Both the position numbers and the translations under genes were made by a program. From Pseudomonas sp. AOB-7 (GTDB lineage: Bacteria; Pseudomonadota; Gammaproteobacteria; Pseudomonadales; Pseudomonadaceae), in the NCBI RefSeq assembly GCF_003696305.1, contig NZ_RFFK01000001.1, forward strand, positions 310,001 to 374,000: a stretch of 64,000 bases of DNA, given 5' to 3'. A model generated the notes under the pieces. The model did not search any database. It saw only the letters and a list, made by a program, of their open reading frames with translations, and was not told the origin of the DNA. This document shows, piece after piece, positions 17,712 to 25,228 of this stretch. Numbering within the stretch: position 1 is the first letter of the stretch; each line of letters starts with the position of its first letter.

Positions 17712-18012
17712 GACGCGCCGGCGGCGCTGCAACCGCCGCATTCGCTGCCGGCACAAGTTGCCTGGCGCTGTGCATGGACAGAACCGGCAGTCATGCACTA
17801 GCTTCTGGCTCAAGCCTGCTGGCATTACGCCAGAAGCGACCAGCTTGCCGTTATCCCTGTCGCGTTGCTCCCTGAGTGCTGTCGCGTTTGCCGCGAGCAT
17901 CTTCAGGCCAGACAAGAACTTACAGAACGACAGGGAAGGTTATGCGACAGGTGTCGTGGGTAAACGCGACGGCTATGTCGCCTAATTAATAGTTAGCTAC
18001 TAGGAAAGCACC
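17712..18012. other. Gene-free transition into the cassette array
   Basis: No gene is visible. The GC content drops from the host level to AT-rich towards the right end. No integrase fragment, attI or full attC could be identified; GTTAGCT near 17990 is a possible cassette boundary in front of the first cassette gene. Confidence 0.5.
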
Positions 18013-18603
18013 GTGCCGAAAAAGAAGAGTGTCAAGAAGTCTGCTCGGGAATTTATAGAGCACGCCGATGAACTACAACAGTTCGTAGCTGGACCCGCGC
18101 AAGGTCTTTCAGATCAGCAAAATTCTTGGTGCCACGACTATGCTGTTATTCGACTTTATCGCGAATTTGAGCAGATGATGCTGTCGGCAATAGTTGGCGC
18201 AATAAACAACAGCACAGCAACAATCTCTTCAACAACAGGTGTCGAGTTTCCAAAACATCTTACGGACGAGGTGTGTGAGTATCTTGTACTTGGTGGCAAC
18301 TATTTCGATTTCAAGGGCCGGGACGGACTTATAAAAACTCTCAAAAAATTTGTTCCAGATAATCATTACTTGATCACCATAATCAAGAAAGATAAATACA
18401 AACAAACTCTAGAGCAGCTATCTGCCCTTAGAAATTATGCCGCCCATGAAAGCGCTAAGTCTAAGCGGGCCGTATTAAATGCCATCGGCCAAGAAAGAGT
18501 TGGTTCCGCAGGCTCGTGGTTAAAAGTAAAAGGTCGCTATGGCGCCATCTCGGACAAACTTAAAGAGCTTGCAAGTGAGGTTGAAATCGCTGCCCCGTAC
18601 TAG
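18013..18603 (+). CDS. Cassette 1: HEPN-domain protein (RiboL-PSP-HEPN-like)
   Basis: A 196-residue AT-rich gene. The GTG start follows AGGAAA at a suitable distance. The protein is basic at the N-terminus (MPKKKSVKKSARE) and mostly helical, with RNYAAHES around residue 145 giving the HEPN motif Rx4H. HEPN domains of this kind are often RNases in toxin-antitoxin and phage-defence systems. The assignment to the RiboL-PSP-HEPN branch is from overall length and motif position and needs a profile search. No antitoxin partner is encoded in the cassette. attC1 follows seven bases after the stop. Confidence 0.6.
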   Translation: MPKKKSVKKSAREFIEHADELQQFVAGPAQGLSDQQNSWCHDYAVIRLYREFEQMMLSAIVGAINNSTATISSTTGVEFPKHLTDEVCEYLVLGGNYFDFKGRDGLIKTLKKFVPDNHYLITIIKKDKYKQTLEQLSALRNYAAHESAKSKRAVLNAIGQERVGSAGSWLKVKGRYGAISDKLKELASEVEIAAPY

Positions 18604-18609
18604 CTCGGC

Positions 18610-18685
18610 GGCTAACAACTGGTTCAAACCGTTCGCTACGCTCACTGGGACGGGCTAAAGCCCGCCCCTTAACCAAACGTTATAC
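18610..18685 (+). repeat. attC1
   Basis: Begins at GCTAACAAC after the cassette 1 stop and ends at the boundary G/TTATAC. It carries the array's common core GGGCTAAAGCCC. Confidence 0.9.
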
Positions 18686-18697
18686 CCCGGAGGAAAC

Positions 18698-19261
18698 TTG
18701 TCGAACACCATACAAAACCCGACTCCGGAATTTATTCGCCAGTATTTAAGCGAAAACTCCACAGAGGAGTTTTTTGGCGCAGAGTCTGCACTAGGGAAAC
18801 TATTCAAAATGTTTCCTTCAAACAAAAACTTCGATGAAGTACTTCTTAAAGTCACGTGTCTTAACGACCTTTACCAAACCAACGTTTACGCAACCTATCG
18901 ATTAGCCAAGAATATTCACGGAATGAACATAGACTCTAGGTTGAAGAAAGGCGATTTATCACTAGTCACAGACATAGAGAAAAATGGCTTAGGCAATCGG
19001 CGTGTATATTCATTTGCCACAAAATATTGCAGCTGGCACAATCAAGACGCATACCCAATATACGATAAATATGCAGCAAATCTTCTGCACTATTACTTGA
19101 AATCTGTTACCGCAAACAGGGCCACAAAGAAAAGCCTTCTCAATTATTCCGATTATGTATCAGGAATACTGGCGCTTAAAGAACACTACCGACTCAAAAA
19201 AATAAGTATTAAGAAGCTCGATAAATTCCTCTGGCTGTATGGAAAGCAGAGTTTCCCATAG
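18698..19261 (+). CDS. Cassette 2: hypothetical protein
   Basis: A 187-residue protein. TTG is preceded by GGAGGAAAC, a near-perfect ribosome site five bases away, which decides the unusual start. No family is recognised with confidence. Visible features are an acidic N-terminal third, a central region YSFATKYCSWHNQDAYPIYD rich in aromatic residues, and a basic helical C-terminus (RLKKISIKKLDKFLWLYG). The central pattern, with a Lys-Tyr and a Pro-Ile-Tyr-Asp, looks conserved and possibly catalytic or nucleic-acid-binding, but this is only an impression. Its cassette neighbours are defence-like. Confidence 0.8.
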   Translation: MSNTIQNPTPEFIRQYLSENSTEEFFGAESALGKLFKMFPSNKNFDEVLLKVTCLNDLYQTNVYATYRLAKNIHGMNIDSRLKKGDLSLVTDIEKNGLGNRRVYSFATKYCSWHNQDAYPIYDKYAANLLHYYLKSVTANRATKKSLLNYSDYVSGILALKEHYRLKKISIKKLDKFLWLYGKQSFP

Positions 19262-19268
19262 CACGTAG

Positions 19269-19345
19269 GTATAACAATTGGTTCAAATCGCTCGCTTCGC
19301 TCACTGGGACCGGCTAAAGCCGGCCCCTTAACCAAACGTTAGAGG
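19269..19345 (+). repeat. attC2
   Basis: Starts at TATAACAATTGG and ends at G/TTAGAGG. The core has one compensated change relative to the others, CCGGCTAAAGCCGG, so the stem is preserved. Confidence 0.9.
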
Positions 19346-19351
19346 CAAAGC

Positions 19352-20077
19352 ATGTCTAAACCGCGCTCCGCTAGCCTGTTTCATTTTACTGGCAGCATTA
19401 ACTTCCTGAAGAACATTTTGAAAAATGGACTATTTCCTCGGTACTGCCAAGAAGATCATGAGTGGTTTGGAATTGAAGAAAAAGTTGCATATCCTATGTG
19501 CTGCTTCTGCGACATTCCGCTATCCCGAATAAATGAGCACACAAGTTTTTATGGCGCATATGGAATCGGATTCACTAAAGATTGGGGATTAAAAAACAAA
19601 TTAAATCCCGTAATTTACTGCTCCGACAATGGGCTTGTACCAAGAATTTCAGGGTACCTGCTTCATGGAAGTGGCACTGAAACAGATGAGCAGAAAAAAG
19701 ATAGAGAGCTAAATTTCTGGAGGCTATTAAAGCTCGTAAAGCCACTATCTGGCTCAATGGTAGTTGGTGGAAAAGTCATCTCAAAAGACTTCTACCAAGA
19801 GAGCGAATGGCGATTCACTCCCGAGGAAAATATATCCGACACGATCCTCTTCGAATCCGAATATAAAGAGACTATCGAAGAACACAACAAAGCCATGGAA
19901 AACTATAAACTAGAATTTCTACCATCAGATGTTAAGTATATTTTTGTAAAACAAGACTCTGACATCCCTGAAATTGTTGATTTTATAAACAATAATCTTG
20001 GCCAGTATCCACTTAACGATCTAAAAATACTAAGTTCTAGAATTATTTCTCTAGACACGGTAGCGTTCGACCTTTGA
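19352..20077 (+). CDS. Cassette 3: AbiGi-family abortive-infection antitoxin-like protein
   Basis: A 241-residue protein resembling the AbiGi family, described as the antitoxin partner of the AbiGii nucleotidyltransferase toxin in abortive phage infection. The N-terminus SLFHFTGSINFLKNILKNG, followed by a Pro-Arg-Tyr-Cys and a Glu-Asp-His, and then PMCCFCDIPLSRINEHTSFYGAYGIGF, is the family pattern. Further on, YQESEWRFTP matches the conserved Glu-Trp-Arg region. No AbiGii-like toxin is present before or after it, so it is an orphan here. AGAGGCAAAGC precedes the ATG. Confidence 0.65.
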   Translation: MSKPRSASLFHFTGSINFLKNILKNGLFPRYCQEDHEWFGIEEKVAYPMCCFCDIPLSRINEHTSFYGAYGIGFTKDWGLKNKLNPVIYCSDNGLVPRISGYLLHGSGTETDEQKKDRELNFWRLLKLVKPLSGSMVVGGKVISKDFYQESEWRFTPEENISDTILFESEYKETIEEHNKAMENYKLEFLPSDVKYIFVKQDSDIPEIVDFINNNLGQYPLNDLKILSSRIISLDTVAFDL

Positions 20078-20079
20078 AG

Positions 20080-20157
20080 CCTCTAACAAATGGTTCAAAG
20101 CGTTCTCTGCGCTCACTGGGACGGGCTAAAGCCCGCCCCTTAACCAAACGTTAGCAT
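20080..20157 (+). repeat. attC3
   Basis: Starts at TCTAACAAATGG and ends at G/TTAGCA, with the common core GGGCTAAAGCCC. Confidence 0.9.
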
Positions 20158-20177
20158 TCAAACAACGAGATTCGCAA

Positions 20178-21395
20178 TTGAACAGAAAAATAAATATTCA
20201 ACTCAATGACCTTTCAGGAAAGAGCTTTAAATTTGAAGGGCTTCGCGAATTTTATGAGTTTCTAAACGCTGAAGTTACATTCTGGAAGGAGCAGCGTAAG
20301 TCTATTGAAAACGGCCAAAACCAAATCCATGGAGCGCTAAATAATTACAATAGACTCGATCAAGCAGCCAAGGAAATCGAAAGCTGGACTGACAAGCTAA
20401 AGGAGTGGGACGACAACTATATTCAACAGCAGATAAATAGTCTAAACCAGAATACCTTAAGACATGCAATGCCAAGTTGGCTTTGGAGTGGCCACCCGTT
20501 TGTAAAGCCTTTTGTAGACAGCCACAAAGAATATGGTAATGCAGTAGCAACAGCTTTTTTAGATTACATAACAAAAAAACAAATTGGAAACCTAAGCCAT
20601 CACTCCGCTTTCTTAGGAGCCATGATTGGTTACGAATTTACAAATCAAGACTCCGAAATTATAAAACGAAGAAATGGAGAAAAAGCATCATTGGCTCAAC
20701 TGCGCAGCCAGCTTGAAAAAACTACTAACACTCTTATTGGAGAAACCGAAAATTTTAAAGAAGATTTGAATTCATGGTTCTCAGAGAATAGAGAAACATG
20801 GTCGTCGTGGCTCGAAAAATCAGCGACCGAACATTCAGAGCAGCAGACCAAGCATAAAGATGAGTTCATTTCCTATATGGACGGCTGCAGGACTCGAATA
20901 TCCGATCTTGAGAACACATATCAGGAAAAATTGCGTCTAGAAAAGCCTGCCCAATATTGGAAGCGTGCTGCTAGAAAACTTGGGATACAAGGGGGGCTAT
21001 GGTCTCTAGCTCTTATTTTTTCTTTGTTACTCGGCGTTGTATATTTTTCTGGATTTTTCACAGAGTGGCTGAAAGGCCAGCAAGTTTCTGTACAACTCAA
21101 CACAATACAAGGCGTTGTTATTTTTGGTACTGTTCTTGCCGTTTATGCGTTCTTGGTTCGTACCCTTTCTAGATTAGCTTTCAGTTCTTTTCATCTAATG
21201 CGCGACGCCGAAGAGCGAGAGCAATTAACATACTTATATCTATCCCTTATAAATGACCAGAAAATTGATGAGAACTCTCGCGATATTGTATTGCAAGCCT
21301 TATTCAGTAGAAGCGAAACAGGACTACTTACTACCGAGACCGGCCCTACAATGCCAAGTGCTGGAGAAATACTGAGAACAACATCGAAGCCATAA
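20178..21395 (+). CDS. Cassette 4: DUF6161-like membrane protein
   Basis: A 405-residue protein resembling DUF6161 family members by its opening (INIQLNDLSGKSFKF) and layout; the match is from memory and moderate. It has a long cytoplasmic helical or coiled-coil region (about residues 30-260), two hydrophobic segments near residues 275-295 (LWSLALIFSLLLGVVYFSG) and 312-332 (GVVIFGTVLAVYAFLV), then a short conserved tail (REQLTYLYLSLINDQKID). The start is TTG with only a weak upstream GAG. The coiled-coil plus membrane-anchor layout is common among membrane effectors of phage defence, but no function is proven. Confidence 0.6.
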   Translation: MNRKINIQLNDLSGKSFKFEGLREFYEFLNAEVTFWKEQRKSIENGQNQIHGALNNYNRLDQAAKEIESWTDKLKEWDDNYIQQQINSLNQNTLRHAMPSWLWSGHPFVKPFVDSHKEYGNAVATAFLDYITKKQIGNLSHHSAFLGAMIGYEFTNQDSEIIKRRNGEKASLAQLRSQLEKTTNTLIGETENFKEDLNSWFSENRETWSSWLEKSATEHSEQQTKHKDEFISYMDGCRTRISDLENTYQEKLRLEKPAQYWKRAARKLGIQGGLWSLALIFSLLLGVVYFSGFFTEWLKGQQVSVQLNTIQGVVIFGTVLAVYAFLVRTLSRLAFSSFHLMRDAEEREQLTYLYLSLINDQKIDENSRDIVLQALFSRSETGLLTTETGPTMPSAGEILRTTSKP

Positions 21396-21412
21396 TAATG
21401 CAGCATATTAAA

Positions 21413-21487
21413 TGCTAACAACTGGTTCAAATCGCTCGCTGTGCTCGCTGGGACGGGCTAAAGCCCGCCCCTTAACCAAACGTTAGA
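21413..21487 (+). repeat. attC4
   Basis: Starts at TGCTAACAACTGG and ends at G/TTAGAA, with the common core GGGCTAAAGCCC. Confidence 0.9.
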
Positions 21488-21502
21488 AGGCAGGGATAGG
21501 CC

Positions 21503-22357
21503 ATGTATGAAAAAGTTAATTCGTTTGATATAAACAACAAAGAAAGAATTTATAACCTTCTTGTTTTAAAAGGTGAAGCTCTCATAAAAGGGTATTTCTT
21601 GGCTTTAAAGCAAGGTGCGTGCAAAGGCCAACCGTACAGTAATTTCTTTACAACCATGTCAAACCAAATTGACTTACTTCTTGTGTACTTTATTAACGAT
21701 GAGATTTCTGCATCTCTTCATGAGCGAGGCCCTTTGTCAGAGCTTAGAGATGAGCTCATAGCTGATTTCTATCAAGATGAGGACTTCAAAAGACTGGAGA
21801 TCGCAAAACAAGATTTATTTGAGCTCTTTGGTGCAAGAACAGACTTCATTATTGGATCTAATTTCCTTGACTTTACGGTTAATACCTTTTCTACATTTGA
21901 ACATTATGTTGATGAGCTGTATGAAGAGCTAATCCAGATAGAGCCAAGAAGTAACAAAAAAGAAATTGAGCTTGTTAAGCTAATCGAAATATACTCTTCT
22001 GAACTAGATGAAGATAAAAAGAAATGCGCACTTGAAAAAATAAAAGGAGTTAACTTTTATGTTTCAAGTGCAGAAAAGATAAGCTACGTCTTCTCTAAGT
22101 GCAACATGGATAAACAGGTGCGTTCTGAATTGAGGGACTTTCTGGATCACTATAGAAGTCAAAGAAATACAGTGCACAACCTAGGCATCCACAAAGGAAA
22201 ATCAAAGTCTATAGAGGTTGATGGCATTGAAATAAAACTCGATGAAAGCAATCCCTCGTTCACTGAAAATTATAATTCCGCAATATTTGCTTGTCGTAAG
22301 CTCATGGATATATATGAAATTATGCTTGCAACTGTTCGTGGAGTGGTTGTTTGCTAG
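21503..22357 (+). CDS. Cassette 5: HEPN-like hypothetical protein
   Basis: A 284-residue, helix-rich, acidic protein. Near residue 225, YRSQRNTVHNLG fits the HEPN pattern (Rx6H from the first Arg), at the end of a predicted long helix as in HEPN RNases. The first half (KGEALIKGYFLALKQG and FNDEISASLHERG-like region) has no recognised motif. The ATG follows AGGGATAGGCC. The family cannot be named. It is followed by attC5, the one divergent recombination site in the array, so this cassette may have come from a different integron. Confidence 0.55.
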   Translation: MYEKVNSFDINNKERIYNLLVLKGEALIKGYFLALKQGACKGQPYSNFFTTMSNQIDLLLVYFINDEISASLHERGPLSELRDELIADFYQDEDFKRLEIAKQDLFELFGARTDFIIGSNFLDFTVNTFSTFEHYVDELYEELIQIEPRSNKKEIELVKLIEIYSSELDEDKKKCALEKIKGVNFYVSSAEKISYVFSKCNMDKQVRSELRDFLDHYRSQRNTVHNLGIHKGKSKSIEVDGIEIKLDESNPSFTENYNSAIFACRKLMDIYEIMLATVRGVVVC

Positions 22358-22367
22358 TGATTCTATC

Positions 22368-22440
22368 CTTCTAACAAGGCGCTGCACTCGGATAAATTTT
22401 CCGCTGCGCTTCAAATTTACCGGTGAGCGCAGCGTTGGAC
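22368..22440 (+). repeat. attC5 (divergent)
   Basis: Starts at TTCTAACAAGGC and ends at G/TTGGAC. Its centre (GCGCTGCACTCGGATAAATT and a matching reverse segment) shares nothing with the other five sites, but the terminal boxes are canonical. Confidence 0.85.
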
Positions 22441-22449
22441 GACAAAAAC

Positions 22450-23625
22450 GTGAATCTGCCAGATCATCTCGAGCGTGTCAGAGCCGCAGCCGAAAGGGCC
22501 ATTGCGCCGATCCGTCCCACCGGAGAATCGACAGAAGCCCCGCAGAATCTTCTTTTTTCCGCACAACGCACTGATGCTGGCCGCAAGCTTCCTCCGTATT
22601 ACCTTGTATATTTTTTACTGGTCGATCTCCTAAAATTTAAAAATCTTGGCCAGTTCGAAAAGCTGGCTTGGTCTGTCCCCATAGATTACAAGGGGAAGGC
22701 TTATCTCATCGAACATAGAAAGATGGGACTTGGTATCTTTGTAGATAATCCACAGGCACACGAGACAGAAGCAGCAGAGATCGCAGCACGCATTCAAAAG
22801 GCCACAAAGGCGGCACGCCCGTACTTCGAGTGGCGTGCCGAGAGCGCTGTCAATGGCTCTAAACTCAATGTTAAAAACCATACCGGTGAACTTCACCAGC
22901 GCTTTCAGTACTTTCTGGGAGAATATAAAAATATAGTTGGCGAGATTCAAAGAGAGGACGAGCGTAGAAAAAAACTTTCACTTGAGGAGCGTATTTCAGG
23001 TTGGAATGGTTACTTTTCTGAACCATATACACTCACAGAAAAATCCGCTTGGCTAGCGAGCTCGGTTATCGATGCATTTTTCAGTTTCACCGAGCATGTA
23101 TTTATTCATCTCGCAATACTCCAAGGAAAAATTGGCACGGGGAGCGAGGCTGCATCTCTTGCCAGCACTGATTGGGCCAATAAATTCAAAGCCGTCTTTG
23201 ACCTTCAGGAGCCCACTTCAAAGCGTTTCTACGACGATCTTACTGAGATAAGAAGACAGCATCGAAACTTTGTTGCACATGGGTCGTTCGGAAAACAAGG
23301 AGAGGCCTTCACCTTTCACTCTGGCGCGGGAGCTGCTCCTGTGCTTTTACCTCATATGCGGGGATCGCGAAAATTTTCCCTTACAGGCCCGAGCACAGTG
23401 AAAGACCCTGCGGCCATTCAAGTCATACTGAGCTTTATGGAGTATCTGTGGAGTGATGCGCGTGAGCCGGCAAGAATTTACCTTCAACGAACCAACTTAC
23501 CGGCTATTTTGACAATGGCGGCCGATGGAACATACGCCAGAGCAATGCAATCTTGTGAAGAAATGGAAAGCTTAGCGGAGTACCTAGTTGGCCAGTGGAG
23601 TCAATCTGCGGATATGGATTGGTGA
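22450..23625 (+). CDS. Cassette 6: HEPN-like hypothetical protein
   Basis: A protein of about 391 residues. The frame is open back through attC5, so the start is uncertain: GTG 22450 lies just inside the cassette, TTG 22435 is at the recombination boundary, and GTG 22423 would lie in the preceding attC. The C-terminal half contains IRRQHRNFVAHGSFG near residue 285, a clear Rx4H HEPN motif, with a preceding helical stretch SVIDAFFSFTEHVFIHLAI. The N-terminal half (YKGKAYLIEHRKMGLGIF) is of unknown type. Its GC content is higher than that of the other cassettes, which suggests a different source. Confidence 0.65.
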   Translation: MNLPDHLERVRAAAERAIAPIRPTGESTEAPQNLLFSAQRTDAGRKLPPYYLVYFLLVDLLKFKNLGQFEKLAWSVPIDYKGKAYLIEHRKMGLGIFVDNPQAHETEAAEIAARIQKATKAARPYFEWRAESAVNGSKLNVKNHTGELHQRFQYFLGEYKNIVGEIQREDERRKKLSLEERISGWNGYFSEPYTLTEKSAWLASSVIDAFFSFTEHVFIHLAILQGKIGTGSEAASLASTDWANKFKAVFDLQEPTSKRFYDDLTEIRRQHRNFVAHGSFGKQGEAFTFHSGAGAAPVLLPHMRGSRKFSLTGPSTVKDPAAIQVILSFMEYLWSDAREPARIYLQRTNLPAILTMAADGTYARAMQSCEEMESLAEYLVGQWSQSADMDW

Positions 23626-23636
23626 CTGTGAAATTG

Positions 23637-23715
23637 CCGTCCAACAACCGGTTCAAATCGTTCGCTTCGCTCACTGGGACGGGCTAAAGCCCGCCCCTTA
23701 ACCAAACGTTGAGGC
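23637..23715 (+). repeat. attC6 (array end)
   Basis: Starts at GTCCAACAACCGG and ends at G/TTGAGG, with the common core GGGCTAAAGCCC. Chromosomal-type DNA resumes after it. Confidence 0.9.
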
Positions 23716-23790
23716 TGTAGAAAAACCTGCTGTCACCCGGTTCGCAGGCTGATAACCTCCAGTTCATTCAATCGCAGGGAGGCGCGGGCG

Positions 23791-23910
23791 ATGCCGCGGT
23801 TCAAGGACGTGCACAAGGGGCTCAAGCTCCTACCCATAGAATCAGGGACAGACCACGATTTCCGCGAATTGGCACACTCAGGAAACTGCCCCAATGCCTC
23901 AGACGGATAA
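23791..23910 (+). pseudogene. N-terminal remnant of an IS1182/IS5-type transposase
   Basis: A 39-codon reading frame begins MPRFKDVHKGLKLLPIE, which is the usual N-terminus of a transposase group common in Pseudomonas. It then runs into unrelated sequence (CAGGGACAGACCACG) and overlaps the start of the YdeI-family gene. The rest of the transposase is missing, so this is a fossil at the right border of the cassette array. The identification is from memory of the family N-terminus. Confidence 0.45.
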
Positions 23911-24445
23911 AAACGCCCAGTTCCAGGCAAAACTGCTGCGCCCTCGCCTGCCGGCTGGCGAGCCCTCTTGGGCATTCGTGGTGCTGCCGCGGGAGGTGAG
24001 CGAGCAGCTGCCAAGGCGCGGCAGGACCAGCGTGGACGGCCACCTCAATGGGCAGCCGTTCCGGGCCAGGCTCGAGCCGGATGGCCAGTTGAGTCATTGG
24101 CTGCGGGTGGATAGCGACCTGCTGCAGGCTGCGGGCGCGAGTGTCGGCGATCTGGTCACGCTGGAAATCGAGCCCGTGACGGAGGAGCCCGAGCCGCAGG
24201 TGCCGGCGGATCTGGCCGCGGCACTGGCCGCCGCACCCGCGGCGCGCAGCGTCTGGGACGCGACGACGACTATCGCGCGGCTGGACTGGATTCACTGGAT
24301 CGAGTCGGCCAAGCAGGCCAAGACCCGCGCCAAGCGTATCGCCGATGCCTGCGCCATGCTCGGCGAGGGCAAGCAGCGGGTCTGCTGCTTCGATCAGTCG
24401 GGCTACTACAGCAAGGCCTTACGCGCGCCCGAGGCCGCGGATTGA
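23894..24445 (+). CDS. YdeI/OmpD-associated (DUF1905) family protein
   Basis: A 183-residue protein. The N-terminal domain (AFVVLPREVSEQLPRRGR, VDGHLNGQPF, HWLRVDSDLLQAAGASVGD) is DUF1905, a small beta-barrel. The C-terminal part (TTIARLDWIHWIESAKQAKT, RAKRIADACAML) is the OmdA/YdeI helical domain. Function is not established; E. coli YdeI-type proteins are linked to outer-membrane and peptide-stress responses. It is the first host-like gene right of the cassette array, and the remnant transposase frame overlaps its start. Confidence 0.8.
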   Translation: MPQTDKNAQFQAKLLRPRLPAGEPSWAFVVLPREVSEQLPRRGRTSVDGHLNGQPFRARLEPDGQLSHWLRVDSDLLQAAGASVGDLVTLEIEPVTEEPEPQVPADLAAALAAAPAARSVWDATTTIARLDWIHWIESAKQAKTRAKRIADACAMLGEGKQRVCCFDQSGYYSKALRAPEAAD

Positions 24446-24506
24446 CCGCCGAACGTCGAGCCAGGAGCTCTAGCCGCCGCTAATCGGCGCGCTGGTGCGC
24501 ACCTGG

Positions 24507-25046
24507 TTACCACATCAAATCGTCGGGAATCTGGTAGGCGGCGTAGGGGTCGTCGGCGTCCGGCGCTTCGACATGGGTGTTGAGCAGGACGATGCGCGAG
24601 GGATCGCGCTCCTGGATCTTCAGCGCCGCTTCGCGGGGGATCACCTCGTAGCCGCCGCCGTGGCGGACGATGGCCAGCCAGCCGTTGGACAGCTTGTTGC
24701 GCATCAGGGTGTTAACCGCCAGGCGCTTGACCTTCTTGTCGTCGACGAAGTTGTAGTAGTCGTCGCCGTCCAGCTTGGGCAGACGCGAACGCTCGATCAG
24801 CTGCTTGATCTGCGCGGCGCGGGCCTTCTGCTCGGCCTTTTCCTGCTGCTGGCGATTGAGTTCCTGGTCGCGCGCGGCCTTCTCGGCCTGGGCCTGCAGC
24901 GCGGCCTGGCGGGCGCTGTCGTCCAGTTCGGCCTGGCCCTTGTGCGCCAGGCGCTTCTGCTTCTGCTGCTGCTTGCCAACCTGCTTGGCCTGTTTTTCGT
25001 TGACCAGGCCGGCTTTGAGCAGCTGGTCGCGCAGGGAAAGACCCAT
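24507..25046 (-). CDS. DUF2058 family protein (YaiL-like)
   Basis: A 179-residue cytoplasmic protein. The N-terminus MGLSLRDQLLKAGLVNEKQ, a long charged coiled coil (residues about 20-85, rich in Lys, Gln and Ala) and the C-terminal YYNFVDDKKVKRLAVN and GYEVIPREAALKIQERD define DUF2058. Related E. coli YaiL has been called nucleoprotein/polysaccharide-associated, without firm function. The open frame extends far upstream over the mazG region but the ATG 25046 starts the conserved sequence. Confidence 0.88.
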   Translation of the reverse strand: MGLSLRDQLLKAGLVNEKQAKQVGKQQQKQKRLAHKGQAELDDSARQAALQAQAEKAARDQELNRQQQEKAEQKARAAQIKQLIERSRLPKLDGDDYYNFVDDKKVKRLAVNTLMRNKLSNGWLAIVRHGGGYEVIPREAALKIQERDPSRIVLLNTHVEAPDADDPYAAYQIPDDLMW

Positions 25047-25160
25047 GACTAGAGATCCCGAACATGATTCAGTTGCAGCGGCGCCGAGCCCTCGGCGCCG
25101 CCGGTCGAAGGTGCCCAGCATAAGGGCTAAGCGGCCGCGGCTCCAGCCCGAAAGCACCGC

Positions 25161-25219
25161 GTAGCCCGGACGCAATCCGGGAACGGCGTGCCGAGCAATC
25201 CCCCGGATTTCATCCGGGC
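25161..25219. repeat. REP-like palindrome (GTAGCCCGGA family)
   Basis: Arms GCCCGGACGCAATCCGGG and CCCGGATTTCATCCGGGC, both themselves palindromic, lie between DUF2058 and mazG. Confidence 0.7.
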
Positions 25220-25228
25220 CAGCTCGGT

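Larger units (their letters stand above)
17990..23715 (+). mobile_element. Integron cassette array without integrase in window (CALIN-type)
   Basis: Six AT-rich single-gene modules, all on the plus strand, are each followed by an attC recombination site. Five sites are nearly identical (about 76 bp) and share the core GGGCTAAAGCCCGCC and the 3' boundary AACCAAACGTT. The sixth, at 22368-22440, is unrelated in its centre. No intI gene or attI lies on either side within the window; the flanks are an AraC regulator and a YdeI-family gene. This is the structure of a chromosomal integron cluster lacking its integrase. Cassette genes differ strongly from the host in base and codon use, as expected for acquired genes. 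Confidence 0.9.

Noticed and set aside
17712..18012. Integrase gene or attI in front of the first cassette
   Set aside because: Both strands were read; no tyrosine recombinase motif was found.
18600..23720. CRISPR array made of the repeated 76-bp sequences
   Set aside because: The repeats are 600-1300 bases apart, contain a palindromic core and canonical attC ends, and each follows a gene; they are attC sites.
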